Under the pieces are notes generated by a model, which worked only from the letters and a program-made list of their open reading frames with translations, had not been told where the DNA came from and did no database searches. The translations under genes were made by a program, and so were the position numbers. 64,000 nt of DNA. It comes from Galaxea fascicularis (lineage: Eukaryota > Cnidaria > Anthozoa > Scleractinia > Euphylliidae). The stretch covers positions 7,159,185 through 7,223,184 of the forward strand of contig OX419339.1 in the NCBI GenBank assembly GCA_948470475.1, written 5' to 3'. This document shows positions 11,935 to 23,024 of the stretch, piece by piece (position 1 is the stretch's first letter; the number at the start of each line of letters is the position of its first letter).

Positions 11935-12399
11935 CACTTTACTACAAAGTTGGCAGAAATTAGTGAGTCTGAAGAAGACCTTTTCTTACACAAAGTAGTT
12001 TTCATGCATGGCTTGGTCAATCTAGGCAAAGAGTTAGAGAAAATGGTGTCCTTCAAGAATTTGGAAGAGATCCACGAGAACGCTCAGTTGAACACTATTG
12101 AAGAGACGACAGAGGGGTCGTTTAACTTTGACCAGACGGAAGTCTCAATCGGCAGCGTTCAAAAGGGGACTGAAACAAATGCGAATAAAGCGTCGAAGAA
12201 GGATATCATCGCCGTAGATGACAAAGAGCTTCTGGCCAGGAACAGTGAACGAATCCCAAATAACACTAAAAAAGTAACCTTTTGGTGTTTGCGAGGGGAA
12301 TATTACTGTTATTCCCCTAGAGGAATATTAGACTATCAGCCCCGCTCTCCTCTGTTACAATCAAAGCTGTCACCAGCTTTTCAGACAGTTGCTAATTAG
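11935..12399 (+). CDS. Possible exon of an unidentified acidic protein
   Basis: An open frame of about 150 codons reads through to TAG/TAA near 12399. It has coding-like codon use, including runs such as GLVNLGKELEKM and FKNLEEIHENAQLN that look helical and charged. A pyrimidine-rich stretch ending in acaaag (about 11950) could be a splice acceptor before LAEISESEEDLF. A GTAACC after about residue 130 could be a donor. No domain is recognised and no neighbouring exon can be paired with it, so it may be a lone exon, a pseudogene piece or chance. Treat as hypothetical. Confidence 0.25.
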   Translation, partial: HFTTKLAEISESEEDLFLHKVVFMHGLVNLGKELEKMVSFKNLEEIHENAQLNTIEETTEGSFNFDQTEVSIGSVQKGTETNANKASKKDIIAVDDKELLARNSERIPNNTKKVTFWCLRGEYYCYSPRGILDYQPRSPLLQSKLSPAFQTVAN

Positions 12400-15041
12400 C
12401 AGGGTTTATTAAATATAATCAGCGTGGAAGAACAAGGGAAAACGAACCATATGAAAAATGACATCAAATATCCGTAAGTGAGAATCCTCTCGCTCAGCTT
12501 CGTGTCACGCCGACTTACTGACCCCGCCTCCAAGGATGCTCTCCGCGGAATGGGCGAATGTCTGAATGGACATTTATGTAGAAATTTTCAAACTTGCACA
12601 TAACCGCAATTATGCTGCATATGGTCGTGAAGTTGAGAGCGGTAAAAGCAGTGATCTAAACAAAGAGAAAACTGACTCCATTTAAACAAAACTGAACAAC
12701 ATAAATGTTTATTAATAACGAACGCTTCACAATCAGGGTCTTTCATGAAACTAAATACAATAAATAGCAAACACTAAGTGAGACAAACCCCTCAGTCCTG
12801 CAAACTAAACAGCAACTTAACATTTTGGACCGATTCACAAACGTTACGTACGTTTATGCGTTTTGAAAACAGCTGGTGTTCGTTAACCATTGGCATTGGT
12901 TAGAGAAGGCATGTGATTAAAATTTTGGAGATGGAATATGCAGTGCTCTTCCGTTTTCGAAAACACGCCAGAGAAGCCAAAAATTGTTTGAAGTGGGAAT
13001 AAATTTAGCCAAGGAAAACTAGTTCAGTTCGAAATAGTGGGGAAATGAAGAAAACCGTGGTTGGAGATGACGGGGATCTGCTGTTTGCTGATGAAGGCCA
13101 CATAAAATGAGCGGTTCTGTCAATTCAGTACGCCAAATCGGGCTGCCTTCGCTATACTGTCGGCCTAATGTTTAATGAGGCATCCGACTGTCAAAAAAAA
13201 AAAGACAAAAACTACGGGTACGATATGTGCTCAAGGGATTAGTTTGCAAGACGGGAGTGGGGACTCGATACGGGAGGGGATTTTCTATTTCAGAATTGGC
13301 TGAGTTTTATCCGAATGAAAGAGCTTAGGGCAACGCACAACACTGATTTCAAAACATAATATAGCTAGGCCTTACGGGTATTTTAGGGTGAATATGATCT
13401 TGGAGGAGCTAGCCTTCAACTTTAACGTTATATCAGTGTATATATGAATATTGCGTTTACGTTTAAATTTACATTTGTCGCTCGTGTGAACCAGTGGTTC
13501 CTTTCGAAAGGCGAGAACTGCTTTTTTAAGCCGAACGTTTGGTTTGCATGTCCACTAGTGTTCGAATGACACCAAACAATTCATGAAAGGCCATACGCTA
13601 GGAAAAACACTGTCCTATCTTGACTCGACTTCAAATTTGTTGTGCTGATTGGGACTGAGGTTATAAGAGAGATACCTCGGACCTGGGGAGGCACTAATCA
13701 AGTACCTCGACCGATCCAGATTTAAGAATGAGCGACAAATGTACTGCTTAGTGTAGTGGGAATTCTGATGTACACTACTTTTTATATACGAAAGTTTAAT
13801 TTTAAAGCTGAGACTGAACGTTCTTATTTTTTGTTGGCCATTTGAACCTGAAAACGTTCCTGAGGTGTTCTTAAGTTATATGGTATAGTATTCCAATAAA
13901 TCAATGCGGACTTTACCAGGAAACCGCCTCAAGTTGCTTGTCACATACTTGTGCGGTTTGCTCTGATGGCTTGAACAAGATGTCACGCCAGCCAACTGTT
14001 GGTAAATTTGGCTTTCCAATTGAAAAGCATTAACAGGGGTTCACAACGCAACAAAAACGAATGAGCAAAATAAAGACGTTCTTATACTGCCTCTCGACAT
14101 AGGTATGTTCTGAGCAAGTAAAATTTTGGCTCAGCCTCAACGTTCTTTTAAGAACGTTTCTTATAAAAAAAGAGAGTGTACCTTAAAATTTTGAGTCCGT
14201 TTATGAGATAGAAAACAAGATGCTTCTCACGACAAAATTCAGTAAGGGCTAGCGCTTGCCAAGAGAGGATGATGATCTTTGCTTATACTTCTTTCGTGTA
14301 CATTGCACTGGCTTAGGTTGTATGAAAACGTACGAATATATTGAAATACAATTTCGTTTTTTGCCATAAGGCTTGCTAAATGCCGGCTAAGGCTACCAGA
14401 CTCAAGCATCGAGTGCAAGTCAGCGAGAAGTCAAATAGGGTTCAAAATAGTTTCGACTGGCCCTCGCTTTTACAAACTTGCTGTATGATAGATGCTGCGT
14501 ATTTACATTTTCAGATAATTTTAACGTTCCTCGCATTATTACCTTAAATATTTAACGGTTTTTGTTGGTGTGTTCGTTTGTTTGTTTTGCCGGCAGAACA
14601 CAAAGTCAGGTGTGTGTCACTTTACAAACTAATCGTTTATCAGATGTAACTCGAATGAGCACCAATTGCTGGTTTGCATATGACGTCATGGCGGCTAAAT
14701 TGGCTGATAAGACCAATAGCCTGCTTTCTCCACTAGGAACTAAACTTTATTTTTATAAACATTCTGCGAAAAAAAATGTGTTGCAATGTCATCCAACATG
14801 GCGGCCTTGTCACGTGGTTGAAAACCAAGAAGTTGGTTGAATTGCGGTAAATCTATACAGTCTTGTTGCCTTGTTTATTTACTTAGCGAGCTGTACCGGA
14901 TGGTTCGTGGCCTTGGGTCTGTGAGTCTTTAGCAACAGCCAAGTAAAATCGTAGTAGTGATATTTTCGTTCTACTGTAAACTAAAAATTGTGGACTGGAA
15001 CTGAAAACTTTTACTACGGCAATCATGATAGGTATCCTAAG

Positions 15042-15470
15042 CGTATGGAGTGTTTATAATGACCGTTGAATCGTTTCGTTATGGCATTACCATATTTGTA
15101 TGGTTATATAAAAGAATCCAAAATAAATAAAAAATAAACGCCGTAAAAAAGTATCACCTTGCGTGCGTGGCTTCGTTTTGATGTGCCTGTCATGTATTAG
15201 GCCGTTTCAGGGCGATTCCATTGACTTTCCATTTCTTTTTATTTATTTATTACATTCTGTACAAGGAGATTTTTGCTTACAAGTACGTTACTTACAATAA
15301 GGTAATAATACAAGTACTATTAACACTAACTGTACTTGCCATTTCGCTGTTGTCTTCTCTATAACAAGGTAATGCTTTCCCACGGCATTTATTTCTTTTC
15401 AGTATAGAACCATACAAATTACGGTAACGCCATAACGAAACGTTCAACGGTCATTATAATCACTCCATAA
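15042..15470. mobile_element. Foldback element interrupted by a LINE-like 3' tail, downstream of the Kv gene
   Basis: Arms of about 62 bases pair as inverted repeats: 15042-15105 (begins GTATGGAGTG, includes AATGACCGTTGAA) and 15408-15470 (TTCAACGGTCATT, ends CACTCCATAA). Between them, a stretch read on the minus strand ends in AATAAATAAATAAAAAG with the look of a LINE 3' terminus (about 15235-15330). The layout suggests one element nested inside another. The outer edge is 33 bases from the Kv stop codon, so it probably supplies much of that gene's 3' UTR. Confidence 0.6.
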
Positions 15471-15502
15471 CTTGGAGTACCTGTGCAGCGGCATGAAGTG
15501 TG

Positions 15503-18500
15503 TCAAGCCGTCGATGCGGAGGTTTGCTCTCCTGAAGAGGACTGGCTAAGCTTTAAATCCTCTTCATAGGAGGCCCGTTTCTCTTTATCTAAATTATAGA
15601 AATAGCTGAAGTTTGACACAATAACTGGAACAGGAAGAGCTAACGTGAGTACTCCTGCGACTGCGCACAGCGAGCCAATCGCTTTCCCCCATGCTGTGGC
15701 TGGCGTCTTGTCTCCGTAACCAACCTAACAAACATGGAAAGATATGGTTTCAATAGAACTACTTGTATTACTGACAGAATGTACTTTTGGTGTGAGAGAA
15801 AATGCACTCAATAACAGCTAGGCGACATAATTTTTTCCTTTTTGAATGTCTGATATTCGACGCCCGAACAGTTTCCAACAGTGAAGAAAGAAATTATTAA
15901 TTTGATGTTAAGTTCAATTTATCCATGCGCAATACCGTCTAAATGCGTTTTTACAACGTTTTTGCTGCAAATAATATTCTGCACGTGCGCAATTGTTACC
16001 ACGCTAGAATAAATTATTTCTGCCAGCAGCGCACGCTTACCTCTTCCCCTAAAACTATCAAAACAAACTTGGTGATCGAATGATAAAACAATTATTGAAC
16101 TCGGTCATCGCAAAATATCGTGATTTGTCAGTGGCGAGCAGATCAATTATTTGCCGAAGCTGAATTGATCAACAATAATTGTTAACTGTTTCTGTGCGAA
16201 CCGAAAAGCAACGAAACCTTGGGCAACCAACTTTTTCGTCTATGAGAGCCTGCAGCTCGCTTGGGGGGCCTCTTTAAAATCCGGTTGAGGTATCAGAACA
16301 AGATTTTGCTGATTTGCTCTCTCTGACAAAGTCAGTGTTGTTTCTAACACAAGATACTCCGAAAGATATGGGCCAGCTTTTCGTTGTTTAAATAATTCAA
16401 TAACTTTGAGATTGTTAAATTTTGCGTGGGTTATTGTAACTTTCTTGTTCTTAATTTATGAGAGTTGAATCACCTTGTTTTATCATAGTTATTATATTTG
16501 CAAATAGAATTGGCGTTAAAGACCAAGGGCAAATTAGTTTTCAAATTTGTGGAGAGCTGAGCCAACGCTCTGTGACTGAAGCGGTGGTGGTTACATATAG
16601 TGTGCACTCGACAGCTGTAAATGTGGTTTGTTCCCTAATCCTGTACATGAAATTTAGCAACTGATCAGGAAATTCATTCTTACTTATTGCTTTGCCTTAT
16701 CACACGTTTTAAAAATCTACACGAAATTTCTTTGGCGCGACTTAATCACTGTGTATGAATATTAATGTGATTAGACCGAAGTGAAACGCAATTAACAAAT
16801 ACTACACAAAGGATTTTTGTATTTTAGCAAATGTTTGACTTCTGTCTGTTTTTGTTATGTTTTCTTTTGTTCATTGTTTATTTTTTTGCGGCCTTCTTTA
16901 GATTCGTTTTTATCGGTTGTTTGGATTTTTTTTTCATCTCGGGCATTTATGACGTTGCTATCATATCTATGAAAGTCTGCGCCTAATCTATTTAGCCTAA
17001 CTTATCTGGTATTTCATTTAATTACGAGAATGTAATACCTTGTTTTAGCCATCTTTGTAAGTGATTTGACCAGTGATATAGCAAATTCGGTGAACAGTGT
17101 CAAGAGGACGCGTCCAAATAAATACATTTCACTTCACGCACAGATATCGACCAATACCCTTGGTCGGAACGATTTTTTATCATCAATGACCGATTGAAAA
17201 CCTTGTTGCCTCTGAGGTTTCCGTACACCACGACTTGCTCTGTTTATAATAGCGATTCAAATTTCCTATTATCCTGTTTTTTGCCTTGTGTTTGCTGAAA
17301 GTGTTACAGGTGGTATGTAAATTTCGCTAGTTGATGGATCTTTAATCAGCGTTTTTAAATTCTTTTTGTGTGTGTGTGTGGTTTTTTTTTTTCATGTTGC
17401 TAGCGTCGTTTTTTTTCCTTAGGGCCTGTTCACTTACAAACTGTGGATTTGATTAAATTAACAAATGTCGATAGAAAATGTGAAAAGTGAAGTAGGAAAT
17501 GTCAATTTCCAGTCAATGAAATTACATCCTCGCTATAAATTCAAAGAGGTAGCTCAAATAACAGGCAATTATCACATATGAAACGGCCAATCACGAAACG
17601 AGAAATATATCATTAAAGAGCGAGAAGTTTCACAATACACATCGTTGTCATGGTAATACTCACCGTTGTCATCGTAACCACGGACCACCAAAAGGCTTCT
17701 GGGATACTACCAAAATTAGCACTTTCGGCGTAGTAGACACCGCTGGAAAATATTATGACTCCCATAAGTAGGAAAAATGACAGTAAAAGCAGTTCTCGAA
17801 GGCTAGCTCTTAGAGTCATGCCAAGGATCTTTAATCCGCGGTAATGCCGGGACAGTTTGAAGATTCGGAAAACTCGAACCAGCCGAAGTATCCGAAAGAA
17901 AGCAACGTAAGACGCATTACCGGACTCTTTTCCTCTGCCACCTGCCGAAAGCCCCAGTATAATGTAATAAGGCAATATAGCAACGAGATCAATGATGTTC
18001 AAAATGCCGCGAACGAATTTCAGCTTTTGAGGCGCGACCAGGAAGCGCGCAACGTACTCGAAAGTAAACCACGCCACGCAGAAAATCTCAAAGCCGTAAA
18101 GCGGTGAATTTTTGTCGTTGCGATTTTCTCGGAAACGGGGTAATGTCTCGATGCAAAATATGACAATTGACAGCAGGATTACAAAAACTGACCAAATGGC
18201 TACAATTTGTGCTAGAAGAGAAGAGTGAGGCAGTTCCATAACTTCCCAAATTTTCCTCTGGATAGGATTTACGGGTAATGGTCCGGGCTCCGGCTCCAAA
18301 TTCATTTCCACTGCCTTAAAGCGCTCAACAACGTCTTCTCCTAGCTCAAAAAACTGAATTTCGTCGAAAAAGGTTTTGCGGTCAATCTCGGCCGGTCTGA
18401 GCAGCTTACCGCGAGATTGATAAAAGTAAAGAATGGCATCGAAAGCCACGCGATTTCTGTCGAAGAAGAATTCTCTCTTCTTTGAGTCGTAATATTTTTC

Positions 18501-18887
18501 GCGCTTTTTAGGGGATCCCAGCAGCGAATCTGGAAAGCGCGACAAAGTGGATTCAAGAGTCTCGAAGATCATTCCACTGACGTTGATTTTGACCCTCAAT
18601 CCTCGTCCTTTAGTTGACCTTCCAAGCAGGGGATAAACCGATATTTTATCCGGCCGTAAATATTTCGCAGCCTGTTCGAAAGCGCCCGTTCCCAGATCAC
18701 TATTGAAACGTCCTCTTGGCGCTCGACTTTCGGGAGAGTATCGTCCTCTCGACACGCCGGACGGAAAAGAACGAGTAACGCCGTCAATCGAATGTTGTCG
18801 CTTTCTTCGTCCAGCGTCTCCTCCATCTCCGACTCCAAGGCCTTCCGAGGCTAATCCCTGAGCGCCTGAGATCAAAACAGCCTCCAT
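15503..18887 (-). CDS. Shaker-type (Kv1-like) voltage-gated potassium channel
   Basis: Two coding exons, 18887-17664 and 15724-15503, join in phase 0 to give 481 residues. The domain order is: N-terminal tail; T1 tetramerisation domain (about 97-188, from LRVKINVSG) without the zinc motif of Kv2-4; S1 (about 226-246); S4 voltage sensor [17 protein letters not shown] (332-348) with regularly spaced Arg/Lys; pore helix; selectivity filter TMTT|VGYGD; and S6 with the PVP gate motif. The T1 type and S4-S5 sequence place it with Shaker/Kv1. The intron cuts the filter exactly between the last Thr and VGYGD. Its donor is gtgagt (17663-17658) and its acceptor is ttag before GTTGGTTAC. The first 35 residues (hydrophobic and glycine-rich, then RRKRQ) resemble a Shaker N-type inactivation ball. 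The C-terminus (SASTA) lacks a PDZ-binding TDV. It conducts K+ outward at the plasma membrane on depolarisation. The start is the first ATG of the open exon. Confidence 0.95.
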
Positions 18888-20660
18888 TGCCTTGATTACG
18901 TCTTCCTCGTAATGAAGAAAAGTCTTTTCGTTCCTTAGACAGATATCAGCCGGAATCGCATACTATTTGTAGATCAATAACTATTTTCTGTTTTGCATTT
19001 AAAATTGCACAGATGGTACCGTGGATGACTTTCCATAAATGCTCTTTCAGCGCCCAAAGGGGCAATTACCCGGATCAACAGGAGGCAGTGAATGGTCTAT
19101 CACTGGCCAGCCCACCAGAAAGGAAGATCATTTGTCGAACAAACCAGGCGCCCATTTGCCGTAGCACTCATAGCCAACGTAACAACATAATGAATAAACG
19201 CAGGAGTTTTGGCAATATCGTGGTTTTGTCGTCACGTGATTGGTCGATGTATTTAAGTTCCCTTTGCAGTGCGGATCGATTGTTTTATCACCTGTCAGCG
19301 TTGGACCGAACATCGTGTTCTTTTGAGTTGCAACGGAATGGAAACGTTTATCGGACTCAATCAACGAAAAGAACAAAATGCAGTCGTTTTCAGATCGAAA
19401 CTGTCGCGCGCTTCAAATGTCGCCTTGTTTCCGTGATAGAAGAAAGGTTATGTTTTTGCCGGATGTTTGTGAAAATGACCTTTTGGTCGATCGCTCGTTG
19501 ACGGCAGCAGGCGTTGTTTGAAAATGAATATTTTATCTAGGGACAGATTAACTGTCTCAAAAAGAAATTCGGAGAATCCAGTTTTGAAAGTAATTTGTGA
19601 TTAGGTTGTTCCAGACAAAGAAAAGTTACTAAGCCCTCATCTAAAAATCGACGGATTAATCTACAAGAAATTACAATAATGGAAAAAAAAATATAAAATA
19701 AAATGTTGATATCATAATCGGAAAACATGCTGTTTTTGAGAATTTCCTTCAATTTTATGTTTCCTCAGGTTTAAGTCAACAAATATCGCCCGTGTTTATC
19801 TGACCGTTTACTAATTCTGAAGGTCTGATGTTGATCGACAGTTCAGTAAAAACAGAGCCAAAGGCAATATTTCTTTGTTTCCATTTTCCTCCTTTTTTAG
19901 CAACGTTTTTTACCGACTAGTAATCGTTCCTAGGAGAGAATATGAACTTACCGGCGGCATGTCATGACAGGAGTTTTTCTAAAACATTCAAATATGAAAG
20001 CAACTCTTCCAAGAAGACTTTTAGCTGCATAGTTATTGTAACACTCATTTCACTCCCGCGTGTGAAGTGTCTAACGTTTGCAGCTCTTTGAAGACACTTT
20101 TGCAATAGCTAAGCGCATGTCAGAAACGTCACTGAGAATTGGAGAATTCATCAAACTCGTAAGTTGGGAGGGGGGAGGAGCTGGTGGAGGGGGGGGTCAT
20201 ACAATTTGCAAATAACACTCCCCCAAATCCCACCAGCCTTCCTAACCCCATACAAATGAACGGTCCCTAAGTGTAATCGTGTTTAATAGAATTCTGTTCC
20301 TTGTAAAACAGTATTAAAAACCTCACAAAAACAGCCCTGTTTTCTGTTTCCATGGCAACCACATCACACACATAAGAGGTTTTATTGAGGACTAGCCTGC
20401 ATTACTGCATTTGTTTAGTCGAGCGCGAACCGCGAGACACGAGCGCGAACCGCGAGACATAAGCGTGAGGCGAGAGGGACATAAGTTTTGTCTCTACTTC
20501 TTGCCACACATTTCACGCTCGGTGAAATTTAGTTTAGGCCAACAGAAAGAAATGGGGGACCCGGCAGTCAGGGTATTACTGTGAAGATGTGAGTAAGTTG
20601 ACACCAATTCTCTCTGAATGAAAACTGTTTTGAATAGGCAATTTCCGAATTATCTTTTTC
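18888..20660. other. Upstream region of the Kv gene
   Basis: Intergenic sequence upstream of the Kv start. It holds a direct duplication of GAGCGCGAACCGCGAGACA at about 20420-20459 and a G-run-rich tract (about 20166-20200) facing a C-rich tract (20219-20250). No gene is recognised; the open frame at 19013-19501 shows no domain. Confidence 0.45.
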
Positions 20661-20788
20661 AAAGCGAGTCTAGGTGCTCAGCCTTCAGTGATATGCAAAT
20701 CAATTTTCATACACACGCAAATTAAACTCATTTTCATGTAAATAAAAATTGATTTGCATATGAAAGGATAAGCACCTAGACTCGCTTT
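20661..20788. mobile_element. Foldback element, 128 bp
   Basis: The termini AAAGCGAGTCTAGGTGCT (20661-20678) and AGCACCTAGACTCGCTTT (20771-20788) are exact inverted copies. A second inner pair, ATATGCAAATCAATTTT and AAAAATTGATTTGCATAT, continues the stem. It is a compact MITE or foldback with no coding capacity; no target duplication could be fixed. Confidence 0.7.
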
Positions 20789-21269
20789 AAAAAAGAGGCC
20801 TGACGTAATTCAGAAATGGCTTATTGTTTTGCTTCCGTAACTAATCCGATATTTGGTGTATCGATGTTTTCTGTAAAATTGGTTGAAATTTTATCGTGGA
20901 ATTCCTTGTTCTCAGTCTTGTTTGTTGGGAGTCTGGAGCAGTGTCAGGCCCATAGGGAGTGGGAAGTGCGCGTGCGTACGCACCCTCCACCTATCATGGA
21001 CTGGACCGATGGCTCAAACGAGGATTTAAAAACCAAATTATCTGGCGTGGCTTGAAAATGAGGTTTCAATCAAGTGATCGATCCGATGAACAGTCACAAA
21101 TAAACCAAAACTTAAATTGGAATTTGAACTGAAACACTGCGTAAAAATTTCTTCACTAAAAATAAACATAGCTAAAATCACGAAGGTCAAGACTTTTCCC
21201 TGTGTTGTGGCTATTGAAAGAGCCGTTTTTTTGGCTCTGAAGAGAGGCAACCCTGCCAACTCGCGCGGG

Positions 21270-21658
21270 AGGCGCTCGAACAGTCCGCCGATGGCGGGCC
21301 TGAGTGTTCCCCCGGCATCAGGAGCACATCACCAGGAGAGTACAACTCCCATACTAAGCCTATATCACGGCATTTTTACCGACCGATTTATTTTTAGACT
21401 ATCTTTTCCCGCGAAAAAGGAAGTTTCGGTACACGTGATAACGCATCATCATCACCTGGTTAATTTATACCATTTGTCACGGTAAATATTAATTAATTAT
21501 TTAGCGTTTGTAAGTCATATTTTGTTATTCATTTTAGTATAGCCTTTCTTAATTCTTAAGTATGTTTTAATTGTAATTAACCTTAGATTTTAACAGATGA
21601 AGAGCCACTCAGTGGAAATGCTGTTAATAAAGTCTTTATTATTATATTATTATTATTA
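21270..21658 (+). mobile_element. Probable LINE or SINE 3' end with (TTA)n tail
   Basis: The sequence ends GTTAATAAAGTCTTTATTATTATATTA and similar, a polyadenylation-like signal followed by a short repeated tail, typical of non-LTR 3' termini. Its first 110 bases (CATCAGGAGCACATCACC onward to CGATTTATTTTTAGA, about 21318-21398) recur as a diverged inverted copy at about 21785-21880. The block is therefore mobile or repeated. Confidence 0.5.
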
Positions 21659-21784
21659 CCTTTTTCAGCTTCGCAGAGAAACTTTAGAAACAAAAGAAAG
21701 TTCGCGGAAAAGTTCTGCACGAGAGAATGGGGATAATGGAGCGTTGTGATTGGTCATTGGGGTTCCGGGAGTCCCATATTCGCG

Positions 21785-21880
21785 TCAAATTCAATCTAAA
21801 AATAAATCGACTGTGAAAACGCCGTGACAGAAATGTAGGGCAGTTGTACGCTCCAAGTGATGGGCTCCTGTTGATGAACT
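21785..21880 (-). repeat. Inverted diverged copy of the 21.3 kb repeat
   Basis: Read on the minus strand: CATCAACAGGAGCCCATCAC, GCGTACAACT, TGTCACGGCGTTTT, then CGATTTATTTTTAGA. These align in order with the plus-strand block at about 21318-21398. The two copies differ at many sites, so the duplication is old. Confidence 0.55.
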
Positions 21881-22027
21881 GCACGAATCACAACTTCAGT
21901 CATCGACAGCATTTTGTTCTTCGTCTTTAATTCGCAATATTGCTGTGTTTAGTACTGAACACCAAAGAGCTCTGGAGCATTCAAGAGAACTCGTTCAAAG
22001 ATGTCCGTGCATTCCAGATCGAATTGG

Positions 22028-22160
22028 AATTTGAGAAATGTTGGTTTTTGAGGAGAGGGGAAAACCGGAGTACGCGGAGGAAAACCGGAGAAGAGAACCA
22101 ACCCGGGCTACGTTGGTGGGAAGCGAGTGCTCTCACCATTGTGCCATCCCTGCTCCTTTT
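22028..22160 (-). mobile_element. tRNA-derived SINE, internally shortened
   Basis: On the minus strand it starts GGAGCAGGGATGGCACAATG, continues GTGAGAGCACTCGCTTCCCA (A-box region), has a decayed B box (CCCGGGTTGGTTCTC), then repeated CTCCGGTTTTCC units and GAGGAGAGG-complement, ending at AACCAACATTT. The tRNA-like head fused to an unrelated body marks a SINE. The short body suggests an internal deletion. Confidence 0.7.
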
Positions 22161-22987
22161 GTACGGAAGAGGAACAGGGAATGTTGAATTAGTGGCAAAA
22201 GTTGGGGCAGTGTGCGAGTTGCCTGTCGTCCTTCCATGTTTCGCAGTCATCCCAAACCTTACCCCTTACTGTAACGTAAGGAATTTTATTTCATGAAATC
22301 CAGGGCAGTTTGCAGCCGTATTGCTACATGAGCAAACTATTAAGGCCCTGGAAAATGAGGACACATTATTGCCTACACAAATATTTCCCCGTTTGCCCGC
22401 GCGCACAAGAAATATTTGCAGCATGGAAACACAACATTCATTTTGTGTCCTGCGCGTTTGCGCACCCAAGAAACATCATGAGTAACAATGTGTCCGCAAC
22501 AATGTGTCCTCGTTTGTCAGGGTCTTTACGATTTGAATTCTGGCCTTTGAATTCCGACGGTTGTAGAGTTTGACTAAGCTGTATGTCAGTGGAATAGAAA
22601 CATCTGGCTTTTTTGGTCAAGAATTTGCTTTCTGTTATACAATACAATTGCTCATATGGAATTGCCCTATTTTCCACTATTTCAACAATGGAAAGCGAGC
22701 TGAAGAGAGCTTGAAAGTGTTAGCCGCACTTTTTTCAGTCAGTGACCTGCGTGTAATCTCTCTTTGCATTACTACTGGATTTAAAAGCATATTTTTGAGA
22801 ATGTACAAAATGATCTCCAGGAATTGAATGGATTGAATGCCATTACTTTTGAACAGATTTTCCCAACTTACGCCATAAGGCACATCAGTGAATGGAATAT
22901 TTATATAAAGTAAAGTAAAGTTTATCAATTTCTATAGCGCATTACCATGACGCAATGATCTAATGCGCTTTACAACACTTTGTAAAC

Positions 22988-23024
<37 letters not shown>

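Larger units (their letters stand above)
7596..15041. other. Long intergenic stretch between GPCR and Kv channel
   Basis: About 7.4 kb with no recognised gene apart from the possible exon at 11.9-12.4 kb. It contains a repeat rich in TTTTCAGACC motifs (9.4-9.7 kb), a TIR element (11041-11401), a short (CA)n-like tract at about 11715-11730, and otherwise unremarkable AT-rich sequence. No RNA gene was found. Confidence 0.5.

Noticed and set aside
17844..18107. Plus-strand frame opposite the Kv channel
   Set aside because: Antisense shadow of conserved transmembrane coding sequence.
19013..19501. 162-codon frame upstream of the Kv gene
   Set aside because: Begins with ATG but has no domain, no compositional signal of coding and no splice context.
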